DNA of 64,000 nucleotides, from contig NZ_LZSC01000046.1 in NCBI RefSeq assembly GCF_001665235.1, positions 112,830 through 176,829 on the forward strand, in the 5' to 3' direction. The position numbers and the translations under genes were made by a program. How positions within the stretch are numbered: the stretch's first letter is position 1; each line of letters starts with the position of its first letter. The stretch is from Mycobacterium sp. 1100029.7. GTDB taxonomy: Bacteria; Actinomycetota; Actinomycetes; Mycobacteriales; Mycobacteriaceae. Shown piece by piece: positions 17,901-30,700 of this stretch. The notes beneath the pieces were generated by a model. It did not search any database and was not told the origin of the DNA. It worked only from the letters and a program-made list of their open reading frames with translations.

Positions 17901-20900
17901 GGGGGCCGGATTCGTCGAGTTGGCGTTGCGGGCCGGCGACGAGGTGGGCTGCACCGTGGTCGACGAGTTGACGCTGTCGGCGCCGTTGCTGTTACCGGCC
18001 GCCGACGCGGTCGACGTGCAGGTCGTGGTCGGCGCCCCGGGCGCCTCGGGTCGTCGCACCGTCTCGGTGTATTCGGCTGGCGTACAGGCGGACTCGGATT
18101 GGGCGTTGCATGCCGAGGGGGTGCTGAGCACCGGTGCGGACGATCGCGCCGCCGACCTGTCGGTGTGGCCCCCGGTGGGTGCGGTCGCGGTCGACGTCGC
18201 CGACGCCTACCAGCGACTGATGCAGCGCGGCTACGAGTACGGTCCGGCGTTTCAGGGTCTGCACGCCATGTGGCGCCTGGGCAACGAGGTGTTCGCCGAG
18301 GTCGCCGTGCCCGAGGTGGCCGGGGTGCGGGTCGATAGTTTCGGAATCCATCCGGTGTTGGTGGACGCCGCGTTGCACGCGATGGGCGTGGTCGGCGACC
18401 AGGCCGAGACGATGCTGCCGTTCTCCTGGCAGGGAGTTCGGCTGCACGCCGCCGGCGCGTCGCGGGCGCGGGTCCGGATCGCGCCGGTCGGCGTCAGTGC
18501 GGTGTCGGTGGACCTGGCCGACGGGACCGGATTGCCGATTCTGTCGGTGCGGGAGTTGGTGGTTCGTCCCGTTTCGGCGGCGCAACTGACCGCGGTGGCG
18601 GCTGCGCCGCGCGCCGGCGGCGGGCTACTGGAGGTCACCTGGTCGCCGATACCGTTGCAGCCCAACATGTTTGCTACGCAAGACGTCGTGGTGTGGGAGC
18701 CGACGTCGGGTGCTTCGGTGGACTCGGTGTATGCGGCGACGCATCAGGCGCTGGCGGAGTTGCAGTCGTGGCTGGCCGGTGACGATCCTCGGGTGTTGGT
18801 GGTGCTGACTCGCGGCGCGGTTGGGCTGGCCGGTGCGGATGTGTCGGATCTGGCGGGTGCGGCGGTGTGGGGTTTGGTGCGCTCGGCGCAGGCCGAGCAG
18901 CCGGGGCGGGTGGTGTTGGTCGACACCGACGGCACCCTGGATGTCGGTGACGTGATCGCTTGCGGTGAGCCGCAAGTCGTGGTGCGTTCCGGGGTTGCGC
19001 ACGCCGCCCGGCTGATTCCGGCGCGGTCGGTGGCGGCGCTACCGGCGGGGCAGTGGCGGCTGGGTGCCGGTGGTGGCGGCACGCTGGAGGATCTGGTGGT
19101 GCGCCCGCTGCCGCACGTGGAGCTGGCGGCCGGGCAGCTGCGGATCGCGGTGGCCGCGGTCGGGGTGAATTTCCGGGATGTGTTGGTGGCGTTGGGCATG
19201 TATCCCGGCGGCGGCGAACTTGGTGTCGAGGGCGCGGGTGTGGTGCTCGAGGTGGGCCCCGGTGTGACCGGATTCTCGGTGGGCGACGCGGTGATGGGCC
19301 TGTTCGGTGTCGTGGGATCCGAAGCGGTGGTCGACGCACGGCTGGTGACCGCGGTGCCGCCGGAATGGTCGCTGGCGCGGGCGGCCGGCGTGCCGGTGGT
19401 GTTCTTGACCGCGCTGTATGGCCTGTCGGTGTTGGCCGCGGTGAAACCCGGGGACAAGGTGTTGGTGCACGCGGCGACCGGTGGTGTCGGCATGGCGGCG
19501 GTGCAGCTGGCCCGGTACTGGGGTGCGGAGGTGTTTGTCACTGCCAGCCGCGGTAAGTGGGACACGTTGCGCGCGATGGGTTTTGACGATGATCATATCG
19601 GTGACACCCGGACCACGGAGTTCGAGCAGAAGTTCTTGGCTACTACCGGTGGCGCCGGGGTGGATGTGGTGCTCAATTCACTGGCGGGGGAGTTCCTCGA
19701 CGCGTCGTTGCGGTTGCTGGTCAATGGCGGGCGTTTCATCGAGATGGGTAAGACTGACCTGCGCGATCCGGCATCCATGACGGCCGGTGTGATGTATCGG
19801 GCCTTCGATTTGATCGAGGCCGGTCCCGATCTCACTGCGTCGATGCTGTCGGACCTGATCGCGCTGTTCGACACCGGCGTGCTGAAGCCGTTGCCGGTCA
19901 AAACATTCGACGTGCGCTGCGCCTCGGCGGCCTACCGGTTCGTCAGTCAGGCCCGGCAGATCGGCAAGGTGGTGCTGACCGTCCCGGACGGCCCCGGCAA
20001 CGCGGTGCTCACCGCGTCGGGCGGCAGCCTGTCCGGCGGCAGCGTGCTGATCACCGGCGGCACCGGCATGGCCGGCTCGGCTGTCGCCGCCCATCTGGTC
20101 GAGCGTTACGGCGTCGCGCATGTGGTGCTGGCAAGCCGCCACGGTGCCGACGCCGACGGGGTGGCCGACGTCGTCGAGCAACTCACGGCCGCCGGGGCCC
20201 AGGTGTCGGTGGCGGCCTGCGACGTGGCAGACCGGGACGCGCTGGCGGCGCTGCTGGACGAGTTGCCGCCCCGGTATCCGCTCAAGGGCGTGTTCCACGC
20301 CGCCGGGGTACTCGACGACGGCCTGATCGCCTCGCTGACGCCGGATCGAATGGATACGGTGCTGCGGGCCAAGGTCGATGGTGCCTGGAATCTGCACGAG
20401 CTCACCCGCGACCGGGAGCTGGATTTGGCTGCGTTCGTGCTGTTCTCGTCGATGGCCGGCATCGTGGGCTCGCCGGGCCAGGGCAACTACGCCGCCGCGA
20501 ACAGCTTCCTCGACGGGCTGGCCGCGACGCGGCGCGCCCAGGGCCTGCCCGGCCTCTCGGTGGCCTGGGGACTGTGGGAACAGGCCAGCGGCATGACCCG
20601 GCACCTCGACGAGCGCGACAAAGCCCGGATGAGCCGAATCGGGCTGGCCCCCATGGCCACCGAGCAGGCGCTGCGGCTGGTCGACACCGCGATGCTCGCC
20701 GAGCGACCGTCGATGGTTGCCGCCCGCATCGACCCCCGCGCACTGTCCGACAACGGGGCCTCGCTGCCGCCGCTGCTCAGCCAGCTCGCCACCCGCCCGA
20801 TCCGGCGTGTCATCGACGAGACCGACACCACCTCGGCCTCGATGACCAGCCTGGTGGCCCGCCTGCAGGGGTTGTCCGCCGAGCAACGTCACAGCGAGCT

Positions 20901-21387
20901 GGTCGAGCTGGTCTGCCGCAACGCGGCCACCGTGCTGGGCCGCGCCAACGCCGCGGACATCAACGCCACCAGCGTCTTCCAGGATCTCGGCTTCGACTCG
21001 CTGACCGCTGTCGAACTGCGTAACCGGCTGAAAACCGCGACCGGGCTCACCCTGTCGCCGACGCTGATCTTCGACTACCCGACGCCCGTCGTGCTGGCCG
21101 AGCACCTCGACACACGGCTGGCGCTGCCCACGCCGTCGGGCACCGCCGAGTCGCCGGACCGGATGGCCCGCTTCAACGACATCACCCGGGAGTTGCAGAC
21201 GCTGCTGAGCCAGCCCGACTGGCAGCCCCAGGACAAGCCCCACCTGACGACCCGGATCCAGACCCTGCTGGCCACGCTCAGCGCCCACCTGGACCCACTC
21301 GACCAGCAGAAAGCCGACGACGCGGACATCCACGCGGCCACCGAAAGTGAGCTGTTTGCCATCCTCGATGAAGAACTCGGCTCGTAG
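14980..21387 (+). CDS. pks7: Type I modular PKS, fully reducing, methylmalonyl-type AT (Pks7-like)
   Basis: 2135 residues from ATG 14980 (GTG 14968 is an alternative). Domains: N-terminal docking coil ([19 protein letters not shown]); KS with Cys210 (DTACSSSL) and His in EGHGTGT and SNMGHTS; AT with Ser658 in [10 protein letters not shown] and specificity motif YASHS, both typical of methylmalonyl-CoA; DH with His965 ([10 protein letters not shown]); ER from about 1385 with [12 protein letters not shown] from about 1687 (ITGGTGMAG, Tyr1837, LDD motif of B-type); ACP with Ser2007 (GFDSL); a C-terminal helical tail ending [12 protein letters not shown], a docking end. There is no thioesterase. 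One full round of extension and reduction would add a methyl-branched C2 unit. Its ER region is nearly identical in DNA to the next gene's. It matches pks7 by position and length. Confidence 0.92.
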   Translation: MNSTPDELVEALRTSLKENERLKRENRDYLALLTGDATEPVALVGMACRYPGGIDSPEALWEMVVDGRDVVSDFPADRGWDLAGLYDADPDATGKSYTRSGGFLSHVADFDAAFFGIAPSEALAMDPQQRLLLEVSWEALERAGIDPVTLRGSATGVFAGVFHGSYGGQGRVPGDLERYGLRGSTLSVASGRVAYSLGLEGPAVSVDTACSSSLVALHLAAQSLRSGECDLALVGGVTVMATPAMFVEFSRQRALSPDGRCKAYAGAADGTGFSEGVGALVVERLSDARRLGHRVLAVVRGSAVNQDGASNGLATPNGPAQQRVIRAALQSARLTTIDVDLVEGHGTGTTLGDPIEAQAILATYGQGRPADQPLWLGSIKSNMGHTSAAAGVAGVIKMVQAMRHGVMPKTLHVDVATPHVDWSAGAVSLLTDQQPWPSRDRPRRAGVSSFGISGTNAHVILEQAPAPETVDAAAASDMPVVPWVLSARSPEALAGQAQRLLARVGADRHLRVADVGWSLVSTRSVFEHRAVVVGARDELLAGLAGLAAGEPGANVVTGRARAVGRTVFVFPGQGSQWVGMGAQLLDESTVFADHLNRCDKALGEYVQWSLIDVIRAAPGAPGLDRVDVVQPVLWAMMVSLAEVWRSVGVHPDAVIGHSQGEIAAAYVAGALSLEDAARVVALRSKLLVQLSGAGGMVSLACTQARARELLAPAGDRLNVAAVNGISAVVVSGDVDALDDLMRRCAGAEVRARRIDVDYASHSAQVDAIREPLAQALRGIEPRSASVTFFSTVTGEPLDTAGLTPDYWYRSIRQTVQFEQAVRSAGDAGYRVFIESSPHPVLIAGIEDTVADGTAAGAVVIPSLGRDEGGLDRFWLSVGQAHAAGVAVGWRSVFSGGRQVQLPTYAFQGRRFWLPPLEIGGGDLSGVGVAGAGHGLLGAVVQRPDSGGVVLTGRLSLATQPWLTDHAVAGVVLFPGAGFVELALRAGDEVGCTVVDELTLSAPLLLPAADAVDVQVVVGAPGASGRRTVSVYSAGVQADSDWALHAEGVLSTGADDRAADLSVWPPVGAVAVDVADAYQRLMQRGYEYGPAFQGLHAMWRLGNEVFAEVAVPEVAGVRVDSFGIHPVLVDAALHAMGVVGDQAETMLPFSWQGVRLHAAGASRARVRIAPVGVSAVSVDLADGTGLPILSVRELVVRPVSAAQLTAVAAAPRAGGGLLEVTWSPIPLQPNMFATQDVVVWEPTSGASVDSVYAATHQALAELQSWLAGDDPRVLVVLTRGAVGLAGADVSDLAGAAVWGLVRSAQAEQPGRVVLVDTDGTLDVGDVIACGEPQVVVRSGVAHAARLIPARSVAALPAGQWRLGAGGGGTLEDLVVRPLPHVELAAGQLRIAVAAVGVNFRDVLVALGMYPGGGELGVEGAGVVLEVGPGVTGFSVGDAVMGLFGVVGSEAVVDARLVTAVPPEWSLARAAGVPVVFLTALYGLSVLAAVKPGDKVLVHAATGGVGMAAVQLARYWGAEVFVTASRGKWDTLRAMGFDDDHIGDTRTTEFEQKFLATTGGAGVDVVLNSLAGEFLDASLRLLVNGGRFIEMGKTDLRDPASMTAGVMYRAFDLIEAGPDLTASMLSDLIALFDTGVLKPLPVKTFDVRCASAAYRFVSQARQIGKVVLTVPDGPGNAVLTASGGSLSGGSVLITGGTGMAGSAVAAHLVERYGVAHVVLASRHGADADGVADVVEQLTAAGAQVSVAACDVADRDALAALLDELPPRYPLKGVFHAAGVLDDGLIASLTPDRMDTVLRAKVDGAWNLHELTRDRELDLAAFVLFSSMAGIVGSPGQGNYAAANSFLDGLAATRRAQGLPGLSVAWGLWEQASGMTRHLDERDKARMSRIGLAPMATEQALRLVDTAMLAERPSMVAARIDPRALSDNGASLPPLLSQLATRPIRRVIDETDTTSASMTSLVARLQGLSAEQRHSELVELVCRNAATVLGRANAADINATSVFQDLGFDSLTAVELRNRLKTATGLTLSPTLIFDYPTPVVLAEHLDTRLALPTPSGTAESPDRMARFNDITRELQTLLSQPDWQPQDKPHLTTRIQTLLATLSAHLDPLDQQKADDADIHAATESELFAILDEELGS

Positions 21388-21404
21388 GACGCCAAGGAGC
21401 ACCC

Positions 21405-24400
21405 GTGTCGGAGACCGACAAACACCTTGATTACCTGAAGCGGCTCACCGCAGATCTGCGGCGTACCCGGCGCCGCGTGGCCGAACTGGAAGGCCAATTG
21501 ACCGAACCCGTCGCGGTGGTCGGGATGGCGTGCCGGTACCCGGGCGCCGATTCGCCGGAGGCACTGTGGGACTTGGTGGCCCAGGGCCGCGACGCCATCT
21601 CCGATTTCCCCGCCGACCGCGGCTGGGACGTGGCCGGGTTGTACGATCCCGACCCGGACGCGCCCGGGAAAATGTATGTGCGCCAAGGATCATTCCTGTC
21701 CGAGGCGGGAGATTTCGACGCCGGGTTCTTCGGTGTCGGCCCCAGCGAGGCGCTGGCGATGGATCCCCAGCAGCGACTGATGCTGGAGCTGTCCTGGGAG
21801 GCCTTGGAGCGCACCGGAATTGATCCGCTGGGCCTGCGCGGCTCGGCCACGGGCGTGTTCGCCGGCGTCATCCACGCCGGTTACGGCGGCCAGGTCGAAG
21901 GCGAGCTGGAGGGCTACGGCCTCACCGGCTCCACTCTGAGCGTGGCCTCCGGCCGGGTGTCTTACGTGCTGGGCCTGGAAGGCCCGGCGGTGTCGGTGGA
22001 CACGGCGTGCTCGTCGTCGTTGGTGGCGTTACATCTGGCCGCGCAGTCGCTGCGGTCGGGTGAGTGCGACCTGGCCCTGGTCGGCGGCGTCACGGTGATG
22101 GCCACTCCTGCCGCCTTCGTCGAATTTAGCCGGCAGCGGGCGCTGGCCCCCGACGGCCGCTGCAAGGTCTACGCCGGCGCCGCCGACGGCACCGCATGGT
22201 CGGAAGGCGCCGGAGTGCTGGTGGTGCAGCGGCTGGCCGACGCCCGGCGCGCCGGACACCCGGTGCTGGCCTTGGTGCGCGGCACGGCGGTGAACCAGGA
22301 CGGCGCGTCCAACGGCCTGACCGCCCCGAACGGGCCGTCTCAGCAACGGGTTATCCGCACCGCACTGGCCAGCGCGGGCCTGGCCGCGGCCGACGTGGAC
22401 GTCGTCGAGGGGCACGGGACGGGCACCGTGCTCGGGGATCCCATTGAGGCGCAGGCATTGTTGGCGACCTACGGCCAGGATCGGCCCGCCGACCGCCCGC
22501 TGTGGTTGGGGTCGATCAAATCCAACATCGGTCATACTTCTGCAGCAGCGGGTGTGGCGGGTGTCATCAAAATGATCCAGGCGATGCGCCACGGGGTGCT
22601 GCCCCAGACGTTGCACGTGGATGAGCCGTCACCGCATGTGGATTGGTCGGCGGGCGCGGTGTCGGTGCTGACCCAGGCGCGGGCGTGGCCGGCGGGCGAC
22701 GGGCCGCGTCGGGCAGGTGTGTCGTCGTTCGGGATCAGCGGCACCAACGCACACGTGATCATCGAGCAAGCGCCCGCATCCGACTCCGAAGCTGTTTCCT
22801 CGCAACCACATTCGATGCCGACGGCATGGGTGCTGACGGCCCGCTCGGAGCAGGCACTGGCGAATCAGGCCGCCCGGTTGGTTGCGCACGTATCCGCCGA
22901 CCCCGACCTGCACCCGGCCGACGTGGCCTGGTCGCTGGTGACGACCCGCGCGGTATTCGACCATCGCGCGGTGGTGGTCGGCGCCGACCGAGACAGCCTG
23001 CTGGAGGGCTTGATCGGGCTCGCCGCCGGCGAACCGGGGCAGGGCGCGGTCGCCGGTCGGGTGCGCTCGGCCGGCAAGACGGTGTTCGTCTTCCCGGGCC
23101 AGGGCGCCCAGTGGCTGGGCATGGGGCGGGAGCTCTACGACCGCTACGCGGAGTTCGCGCGTGCCTTCGACGACGTCGTGGCGGCGCTGGATCCGCAGCT
23201 TCGGCTGTCGCTGCGCCAGGTGCTGTGGGGCAGCGATGCCGCACTGCTGGAAAGCACCGAATTCGCCCAGCCGGCACTGTTCGCCGTCGAGGTGGCGATG
23301 GCGGCGCTGCTGGCGCACTGGGGCGTGGTTCCCGACGTCGTGACCGGTCACTCGGTCGGCGAGATCACCGCAGCCTACGTCGCCGGTGTGCTGTCGCTGA
23401 CCGACGCGGCCAAGGTCGTCGCCGGCCGCGGCCGGTTGATGGCGGCGTTGCCGTCGGGTGGCGCGATGATCGCGGTGGCCGCCAACGAGGCCGACGTGAC
23501 GCCGCTGCTGACCGGCCAGGTGAACCTCGCGGCGATCAACGGCCCGCACGCCGTGGTGATGTCGGGGGAGGACGGCGCGGTCAGCGCGATCGCCGACGAG
23601 CTGGCACGCCGCGGTCACCGGACCCACCGGCTGGCCGTCTCGCATGCTTTTCATTCCGCGCTGATGGAGCCGATGCTCGACGAGTTCGGCCGGCTGGTCG
23701 CGGGCATCACGGTGTCCGCACCGCGAATAGCGTTGATTGCCAACCTGACCGGACAACTGGCCGGCCCCGGGTACGGCTCGCCGCAGTACTGGGTCGACCA
23801 CATACGCCGGCCGGTTCGTTTCGCCGACGGCGTGCAGGCCGCAGAGGCGTTGGGCGCCAAGGTGTTCGTCGAGGTCGGCCCCGGCCGCGGCCTGACCGCG
23901 GCGGTCGAACAGTCCTTGACCACCGGGCAGGCGACGTCGGTGATCAGCCTGGCCAAGGATCACCCGGAGCCCGAGTCGGTGCTCAGGGCGCTGGCGCAGT
24001 TGTTCACGATCGGCGTGGCAGTGGACTGGCCGGCCGCGATCCAGGGCGGGCAGCGGGTCGACCTGCCCACGTATGGCTTTACGCATCAACGGTTCTGGCT
24101 TCCGCTCGGAGCGGTGGGTTCCGGCAACGTCAGCAGCGTCGGCCTGGCCCGGGCCGCGCACCCGCTGCTGGGCGCCGTCGTCGAGCGGCCCGATTCCGGC
24201 GGCGTCGTGCTGACCGGATCATTGTCGGTGGGCAGCGCGCCGTGGCTGGCCGATCACGTCGTCGACGGTGTGGTGCTGTTCCCGGGGGCCGGATTCGTGG
24301 AGTTGGCGTTGCGGGCCGGCGACGAGGTCGGCTGCTCCGTCGTGGACGAGCTGACCTTGCTGGCGCCTTTGGTCTTGCCACCGGGGGGCACCGCCCGCGT

Positions 24401-27400
24401 GCAGGTCGTGGTCGACGCCGCGGGCGAATCGGGTTCTCGGGCGGTGTGGGTGTATTCCCGTGCTGCGGGCGCGGATTCGGCGTGGGTGCTGCACGCTCAG
24501 GGTGCGTTGAGTGCCACCGCGCCAGAACCCACCGCGGAGCTGTCGGTGTGGCCGCCGGCCGGCGCCGCCGCGGTCGAGGCCGGTGACGTGTACCAGGCGC
24601 TGGCCGCGCGCGGCTATGACTACGGACCCGCATTCCGCGGTCTGCGGAGCATCTGGCGCCGCGGTGAGGAGGTCTTCGCCGAAGTCAGCGCCGGCGCGGG
24701 TGTCACGATGGGCGGCTTCGGAATTCATCCCGCCGTGCTCGATGCCGCGTTGCATGCGTGGGGAATTGCCGAGGGCGGCGACGCGACGATGCTGCCGTTC
24801 TCCTGGCAGGGCGTCTGCCTGCATGCGTCCGGCGCGTCGCGGGTTCGGGTCCGGATCGCGCCGGCCGGTTCCGGTGCGGTGTCGGTGGACCTGGCCGACG
24901 GGTCGGGCCTGCCGGTGCTGTCGGTGCGGGAGCTGGTCGTCCGGCCCATCTCGATCGGCGCGCTGTCGGCCGCACTGGCGGCGGCCGCGGGCGGTGGCGG
25001 TGGACTGTACGAGGTCGCGTGGTCGCCGGTGCCATTGGATCCCCAGGCAATCGCCGCCGACAACCTCGCGGTGTGGGAGCCGACGTCGGGTGCTTCGGTG
25101 GAGTCGGTGTATGCGGCGACGCATCAGGCGCTGGCCGTGTTGCAGTCGTGGCTGGCCGGCGCCGGATCGGGCCCGTACGTCGTGCTGACCCGCGGCGCGG
25201 TTGGGCTGGCCGGTGAGGATGTGACGGATCTGGCGGGTGCGGCGGTGTGGGGTTTGGTGCGCTCGGCGCAGGCCGAGCAGCCGGGGCGGGTGATGTTGGT
25301 CGACACCGACGGCACGCTGGATGTCGGCGACGTGATCGCTTGCGGTGAGCCGCAAGTCGTGGTGCGTTCCGGTGTCGCGCACGCGGCCCGACTGGGTGCG
25401 GTCGGGGCCGGCGCGGTTCTGGAATTGCCGGCCGGCGGATGGCGGCTGGCCGCCGGCGGAGGCGGCACCCTGGAAGACGTGGTGGTCGCGCCGGCGGTGC
25501 CCGCCGAACTCGGCGTCGGCCAAGTCCGGATCGCGGTCGCCGCGGTCGGGGTAAATTTCCGGGATGTGTTGGTGGCGTTGGGCATGTATCCCGGCGGCGG
25601 CGAACTCGGCGCAGAAGGCGCGGGCGTGGTTTTGGAGGTGGGCCCCGGTGTGACCGGGCTCTCCGTGGGCGACGCGGTGTTCGGTCTGCTGGGTGTCGTC
25701 GGCTCCGAGGCCGTCATCGACGCGCGATTGGTGACCGCGGTGCCGCCGGAATGGTCGCTGGCGCGGGCGGCCGGCGTGCCGGTGGTGTTCTTGACCGCGC
25801 TGTATGGCCTGTCGGTGTTGGCCGGCCTGAGAGCCGGGGAGCGGGTGTTGGTGCACGCTGCGACCGGTGGTGTCGGCATGGCGGCGGTGCAGCTGGCCCG
25901 GTACTGGGGTGCCGAGGTGTTTGTCACTGCCAGCCGCGGTAAGTGGGACACGTTGCGCGCGATGGGTTTTGACGATGATCATATCGGTGACACCCGCACC
26001 ACGGAGTTCGAGCAGAAATTTCTGGCTACCACCGGTGGCGCCGGGGTCGATGTGGTGCTCAACTCGCTGGCCGGGGAGTTCCTCGACGCGTCGTTGCGGT
26101 TGCTGGTCAATGGCGGGCGTTTCATCGAGATGGGTAAGACCGACCTGCGCGACCCGGCATCGATGGTCCCCGGCGTGATGTATCGGGCCTTCGACCTGAT
26201 GGAAGCCGGCCCGGATCACATCGCGTCGATGCTGTCGAACCTGATCGCACTGTTCGACACAGGCGTGCTGAAGCCGTTGCCGGTCAAAGCATTCGACGTC
26301 CGCTGCGCCTCGGCGGCCTACCGGTTCGTCAGTCAGGCCCGGCAGATCGGCAAGGTGGTGCTGACGCTGCCCGACGGGCCCGACGACCGGGTGCTGGCGA
26401 GCTCCGGCGGCGGTCTGGCCGGCGGCAGTGTGCTGATCACCGGCGGCACCGGCATGGTCGGCTCGGCCGTCGCCGCTCATCTGGTCTCGCGCTACGGGGT
26501 CGCGCATGTGGTGCTGGCAAGCCGCCGCGGTGCCGACGCCGACGGGGTGCCCGACGTGGTGGATGAACTCAAAGGCGCCGGGGCCGAGGTGTCGGTGGTG
26601 GCCTGCGACGTGGCCGACCGGGACGCGGTGGCCGAACTCATCGCCGAACTGCCGGCGCACTATCCACTCAAGGGCGTGTTCCACGCCGCCGGGGTGATCG
26701 ACGACGGCCTGATCGCCTCGCTGACGCCGGATCGAATGGATTCGGTATTGCGGGCCAAGGTCGACGGCGCCTGGAATCTGGATCACCTCACCAGGAATCT
26801 GGATTTGGCTGCGTTCGTGCTGTTCTCGTCGATGGCCGGCATCGTGGGCTCGCCGGGCCAGGGCAACTACGCGGCGGCCAACAGCTTCCTGGACGGGCTG
26901 GCCGCGGCGCGGCGGGCACAGGGTCGGGCCGGCCTGTCGGTGGCCTGGGGTCTGTGGGAACAGGCCAGCGGCATGACCGGACATCTCAGCGACCGCGACA
27001 AGGCCCGGATGAGCCGCGGCGGCCTGGCGCCGTTGTCCACCCCGCACGCGCTGCAGCTGTTCGACGAGGCCATGCTGGCCGACCGTCCACTGCTGGTGGC
27101 CGCCCGCATCGACGCGGCGGGACTGGGCACCGGCGGCGCGGTGCCGCCGGTGCTACGCGACCTGGTCGCCCGGCCGGGCCGGCGACTGATCACCGACAGC
27201 GGCGCCGCGGTGTCGACGTCGGGGCTGGCCACCCGGCTGCAAGGGCTGAGTCCCGAGCAGCGTCATCACCAGCTGGTCGAATTGGTGTGCAGCAACGCGG
27301 CCACCGTCCTGGGTAGATCGAGCGCCGACGTCGAGGCTGCGTTGCCGTTCCAAGACCTCGGGTTCGATTCGCTGACCGCAGTCGAATTGCGCAACCGCGT

Positions 27401-27761
27401 CAAAACCGCTACCGGACTTACCCTTTCGCCCAATCTGATCTTCGACTTCCCCACGCCCGCGGCATTGGCCGAACACATCGACGAACAACTGAGCTCGGTG
27501 ACCGCCGGCGCGCCCGCGGGCGAGCCCGACCAGCTGGCCCGCTTCAACGACATCGCCCGCGAGCTGCAGACCCTGGTCAACCGGCCGACGTGGACGCCGG
27601 AGGACAAGACCCGGCTGGCCGCCCGCATCCAAGCCATTGTGACCGAGCTTCAATCCCCACCGCCGCTAGTTGCCGAACAAGCGCCGCTGGCCACTGACGA
27701 TCTCACCACCGCCACCGAACGCGAACTGTTCGCGATCCTCGACGACGACTTCGGCCCCTGA
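21405..27761 (+). CDS. pks8: Type I modular PKS, fully reducing, malonyl-type AT (undivided Pks8/Pks17)
   Basis: 2118 residues from GTG 21405 with AAGGAG five bases upstream. The docking coil [20 protein letters not shown] at the N-terminus resembles DEBS-type docking helices. KS has Cys202; AT has Ser650 ([10 protein letters not shown]) and HAFHS, the malonyl-CoA signature; DH has His951 ([10 protein letters not shown]); ER has [12 protein letters not shown] has ITGGTGMVG, Tyr1822 and IDD; ACP has Ser1989 (GFDSL). The tail ends [13 protein letters not shown], again a docking-type end, with no thioesterase. In M. tuberculosis the same position holds two genes, pks8 and pks17, whose lengths sum to about this value; here the frame is continuous. 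M. tuberculosis pks8/17 was linked genetically to monomethyl-branched unsaturated fatty acids. The stop overlaps the next gene (TGATG). Confidence 0.92.
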   Translation: MSETDKHLDYLKRLTADLRRTRRRVAELEGQLTEPVAVVGMACRYPGADSPEALWDLVAQGRDAISDFPADRGWDVAGLYDPDPDAPGKMYVRQGSFLSEAGDFDAGFFGVGPSEALAMDPQQRLMLELSWEALERTGIDPLGLRGSATGVFAGVIHAGYGGQVEGELEGYGLTGSTLSVASGRVSYVLGLEGPAVSVDTACSSSLVALHLAAQSLRSGECDLALVGGVTVMATPAAFVEFSRQRALAPDGRCKVYAGAADGTAWSEGAGVLVVQRLADARRAGHPVLALVRGTAVNQDGASNGLTAPNGPSQQRVIRTALASAGLAAADVDVVEGHGTGTVLGDPIEAQALLATYGQDRPADRPLWLGSIKSNIGHTSAAAGVAGVIKMIQAMRHGVLPQTLHVDEPSPHVDWSAGAVSVLTQARAWPAGDGPRRAGVSSFGISGTNAHVIIEQAPASDSEAVSSQPHSMPTAWVLTARSEQALANQAARLVAHVSADPDLHPADVAWSLVTTRAVFDHRAVVVGADRDSLLEGLIGLAAGEPGQGAVAGRVRSAGKTVFVFPGQGAQWLGMGRELYDRYAEFARAFDDVVAALDPQLRLSLRQVLWGSDAALLESTEFAQPALFAVEVAMAALLAHWGVVPDVVTGHSVGEITAAYVAGVLSLTDAAKVVAGRGRLMAALPSGGAMIAVAANEADVTPLLTGQVNLAAINGPHAVVMSGEDGAVSAIADELARRGHRTHRLAVSHAFHSALMEPMLDEFGRLVAGITVSAPRIALIANLTGQLAGPGYGSPQYWVDHIRRPVRFADGVQAAEALGAKVFVEVGPGRGLTAAVEQSLTTGQATSVISLAKDHPEPESVLRALAQLFTIGVAVDWPAAIQGGQRVDLPTYGFTHQRFWLPLGAVGSGNVSSVGLARAAHPLLGAVVERPDSGGVVLTGSLSVGSAPWLADHVVDGVVLFPGAGFVELALRAGDEVGCSVVDELTLLAPLVLPPGGTARVQVVVDAAGESGSRAVWVYSRAAGADSAWVLHAQGALSATAPEPTAELSVWPPAGAAAVEAGDVYQALAARGYDYGPAFRGLRSIWRRGEEVFAEVSAGAGVTMGGFGIHPAVLDAALHAWGIAEGGDATMLPFSWQGVCLHASGASRVRVRIAPAGSGAVSVDLADGSGLPVLSVRELVVRPISIGALSAALAAAAGGGGGLYEVAWSPVPLDPQAIAADNLAVWEPTSGASVESVYAATHQALAVLQSWLAGAGSGPYVVLTRGAVGLAGEDVTDLAGAAVWGLVRSAQAEQPGRVMLVDTDGTLDVGDVIACGEPQVVVRSGVAHAARLGAVGAGAVLELPAGGWRLAAGGGGTLEDVVVAPAVPAELGVGQVRIAVAAVGVNFRDVLVALGMYPGGGELGAEGAGVVLEVGPGVTGLSVGDAVFGLLGVVGSEAVIDARLVTAVPPEWSLARAAGVPVVFLTALYGLSVLAGLRAGERVLVHAATGGVGMAAVQLARYWGAEVFVTASRGKWDTLRAMGFDDDHIGDTRTTEFEQKFLATTGGAGVDVVLNSLAGEFLDASLRLLVNGGRFIEMGKTDLRDPASMVPGVMYRAFDLMEAGPDHIASMLSNLIALFDTGVLKPLPVKAFDVRCASAAYRFVSQARQIGKVVLTLPDGPDDRVLASSGGGLAGGSVLITGGTGMVGSAVAAHLVSRYGVAHVVLASRRGADADGVPDVVDELKGAGAEVSVVACDVADRDAVAELIAELPAHYPLKGVFHAAGVIDDGLIASLTPDRMDSVLRAKVDGAWNLDHLTRNLDLAAFVLFSSMAGIVGSPGQGNYAAANSFLDGLAAARRAQGRAGLSVAWGLWEQASGMTGHLSDRDKARMSRGGLAPLSTPHALQLFDEAMLADRPLLVAARIDAAGLGTGGAVPPVLRDLVARPGRRLITDSGAAVSTSGLATRLQGLSPEQRHHQLVELVCSNAATVLGRSSADVEAALPFQDLGFDSLTAVELRNRVKTATGLTLSPNLIFDFPTPAALAEHIDEQLSSVTAGAPAGEPDQLARFNDIARELQTLVNRPTWTPEDKTRLAARIQAIVTELQSPPPLVAEQAPLATDDLTTATERELFAILDDDFGP

Positions 27762-30700
27762 TGCCCCCCACTGACGTCGCAATCGTCGGCCTTGCCTGCA
27801 GGTTGCCCGGCGCCGCCACCCCGCGTGACTTCTGGAACCTGCTGCGGGACGGACGCGAAGCGACCGAGTTGCCCGGCAATGGCGCCGAATTCGACGCGGA
27901 CTTCTTCAACCTGTCGCCGCGGGAAGCCCGCGCGATGGACCCCCGCCAGCGGTTGGCACTCGAATTGGCCTGGGAGCTGTTCGAAAACGCGTTTCTGATA
28001 CCGGAAACCCTTCGCGGCGAACAAGTCTCGATCTACCTCGGCGCCATGACCGACGACTACGCCGTGTTGACGCTCCGCGATGGCGCCGACCACCTCGATC
28101 ATCATTCGTTCGGCGGGGTCAGCCGCGCCATGATCGCCAACCGAATCTCCTACGCCCTTGGCTTACAGGGCGCGAGCATGGTCGTCGATTCCGGTCAGTC
28201 GTCATCGTTGGTCGCCGTTCACCTGGCGTGCGAAAGTCTCCGAGCGGGTGAGTCGACGTTGGCGATCGCCGGCGGGATTCATCTCAACCTGGCCGACGAA
28301 ACGGCGGCGTTGGAACAGGAATTCGGCGCCATGTCGACATCGGGGCGCACCTACGCCTTCGATACTCGCGCCGACGGTTACGTCCGGGCCGAAGGCGCCG
28401 CCATGGTGCTGTTGAAACCGTTGTCGGCCGCCCTTGCGGACGGCGACCGGATCCGTGCGGTCATCAAGGGCAGCGCGGTCGGCAATGCCGGACACAGCTC
28501 CGCGGGGCAGACCGTGCCTTCGATCTCGGGCCAGGCCACCGTGATCCGCCGGGCGCTGACATCCGCCGGCCTCGGCAGCGACGACATCGACTACGTCGAG
28601 GCGCACGGCACCGGCACCCAAGTCGGCGATCCGGTCGAGGCGCAGGCGCTGGCTGAGATCTTCGCCGGACGCCGGGCGCATCCGGTCCGCCTCGGTTCGG
28701 TGAAAACCAATATCGGCCACACCGGCGGGGCGGCCGGAGTTGCGGGCCTGCTCAAGACGGTACTGGCGATCGACCACGGCGTGATCCCGCCGAGCCTGAA
28801 CTACGACGCTGGGACGCACGGCAACGACCTGAAAGGCTATGGCCTGCAAGTGAATACCGCGGCCGGCGGGTGGCCGACGCCGGACCGGCCGCGCCGGGCC
28901 GGGGTGTCGTCATTCGGCATGGGCGGGACGAATGCGCATGTGATCCTCGAGCAGGCGCCCGCACAACCGGTGGCCACCACGACGGCGCCACCGGACGCGC
29001 ACGTCGCGTGGGTGGTGTCGGCACGCTCGGAGCACGCGTTGCGCAACCAGGCCGCGCGGTTGGCGGCCCACATCGCCACCGACAACGACTCGACGGTGAC
29101 CGACATCGCGTGGTCACTGGCCACCACCCGTTCGGCTTTCGAGCATCGATCGGTCTTGGTGGGTGACCGTGACGCTCTCACCAGAGATCTGACGCTGCTG
29201 GCCGCCGGAGATCCGGGTGTGGCAACCAACCGGTCCAGACCGACCGGCCCGACCGTGTTCGTTTTTCCCGGGCAGGGCTCCCAATGGCCCGGCATGGGGC
29301 GCGAACTCTACGGGCGTTTCCCGGTTTTCGCCGACGCGTTCGACGAAGCCGTCGCGGCGCTGAGTCATCGGTTGAGTGCGGATCTGCGCGACGTGATGTG
29401 GGGCGCCGACTCGGAGCTGGTGTCCAACACCGAGTTCGCCCAGCCGGCGCTGTTCGTCATCGGGGTGGCACTGACGGCGCTGCTGCGCGCGTGGGGGGTC
29501 GAACCCGATGTGGTGATGGGCCATTCGGTCGGCGAGATCACCGCTGCCCACGTCGCCGGTGTGTTGACACTCGACGATGCGGCGCGGCTGGTGGCGGCCC
29601 GCGGCCGATTGATGGCGGCACTGCCGGCCGGCGGTGTGATGGTCGCCGTCGCCGCCGGTGCGGACGACGTGGCCCCACTACTGAGTGACGGTGTCGCGAT
29701 CGCCGCGGTCAATGCCGACAATTCCGTGGTGCTTTCGGGCGCGCAGGCCCCGGTGGGCATCCTGGCCGACCGGTTCGCGCAGCAGGGGAAGCGAGTGCAC
29801 CGGCTGGCGGTGTCGCACGCATTTCATTCCGAGCTCGTCGAACCCATGATGGCCGAATTCGGCCGGCTGATCGCCGATATCAAACCCAACGAGCCGCGAA
29901 TCAAGCTGGTTTCCAACGTGACTGGACAACTGGCCGGGGTGGACTATGCGGCGACGCAGTATTGGGTGGACCATGTACGTCAACCGGTGCGGTTCCTCGA
30001 CGGGGTGCGCCTAGCGGAGTCGCTGGGGGCCGCTGTCTTCGTCGAGGTGGGGCCCGCCGCGGGCTTGACTGCCGCGGTGGAGCAGTCGCTGAGCACCGAG
30101 CGCGGCACGGCGGTCGCAACGTTGCGCAAAGACGAACCCGAGATCGACGCGATGCTCAGCGCGGCCGGACGATTGTATTGCCAAGGCATCCAGGTCAATT
30201 GGGGTGACACTCTGGAAGGACTGGGTGCGCGTCGAGTCGAGCTGCCCAGCTACGGCTTTGTCCGGCAGCGGTTTTGGCTGGGAGACGGCGGCGAAGTGCC
30301 GGCTCCGGTGAGCAAGACGGCGGGGCTGGTCGAGCTGCTGTGCACGCTGAGTGCCGAGGAGCAGCATCGCCGGTTGGTGACGATGGTGTGCACGCATGCG
30401 GCAACGGTGTTGGGGCACTCGAACAGTCAGGACATCGAGGTGGATCGCCCTTTCCAGGACATCGGCTTCGAATCGCTCACCGGTGTCGAACTCCGCAACC
30501 GTCTGCAGGCCGCCACCGGTTTGGCGCTGTCGCGCACGTTGATCTTCGACTTTCCCACGCCGTTGGCGCTGGCCGATCAGCTGCGCCGGCAACTGCTGCA
30601 CGAGGACCGCGAAGACTCCGACGCGGAGAAGACGTGGGCGTTGTTGAGAAGGATTCCGCTGCGCGAACTTCGACGAACCGGACTACTCGACAAGCTTCTG

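Noticed and set aside
24219..27047. 942-codon open frame on the minus strand
   Set aside because: Antisense to the second type I PKS; composition is low-complexity and the plus strand has complete domains.
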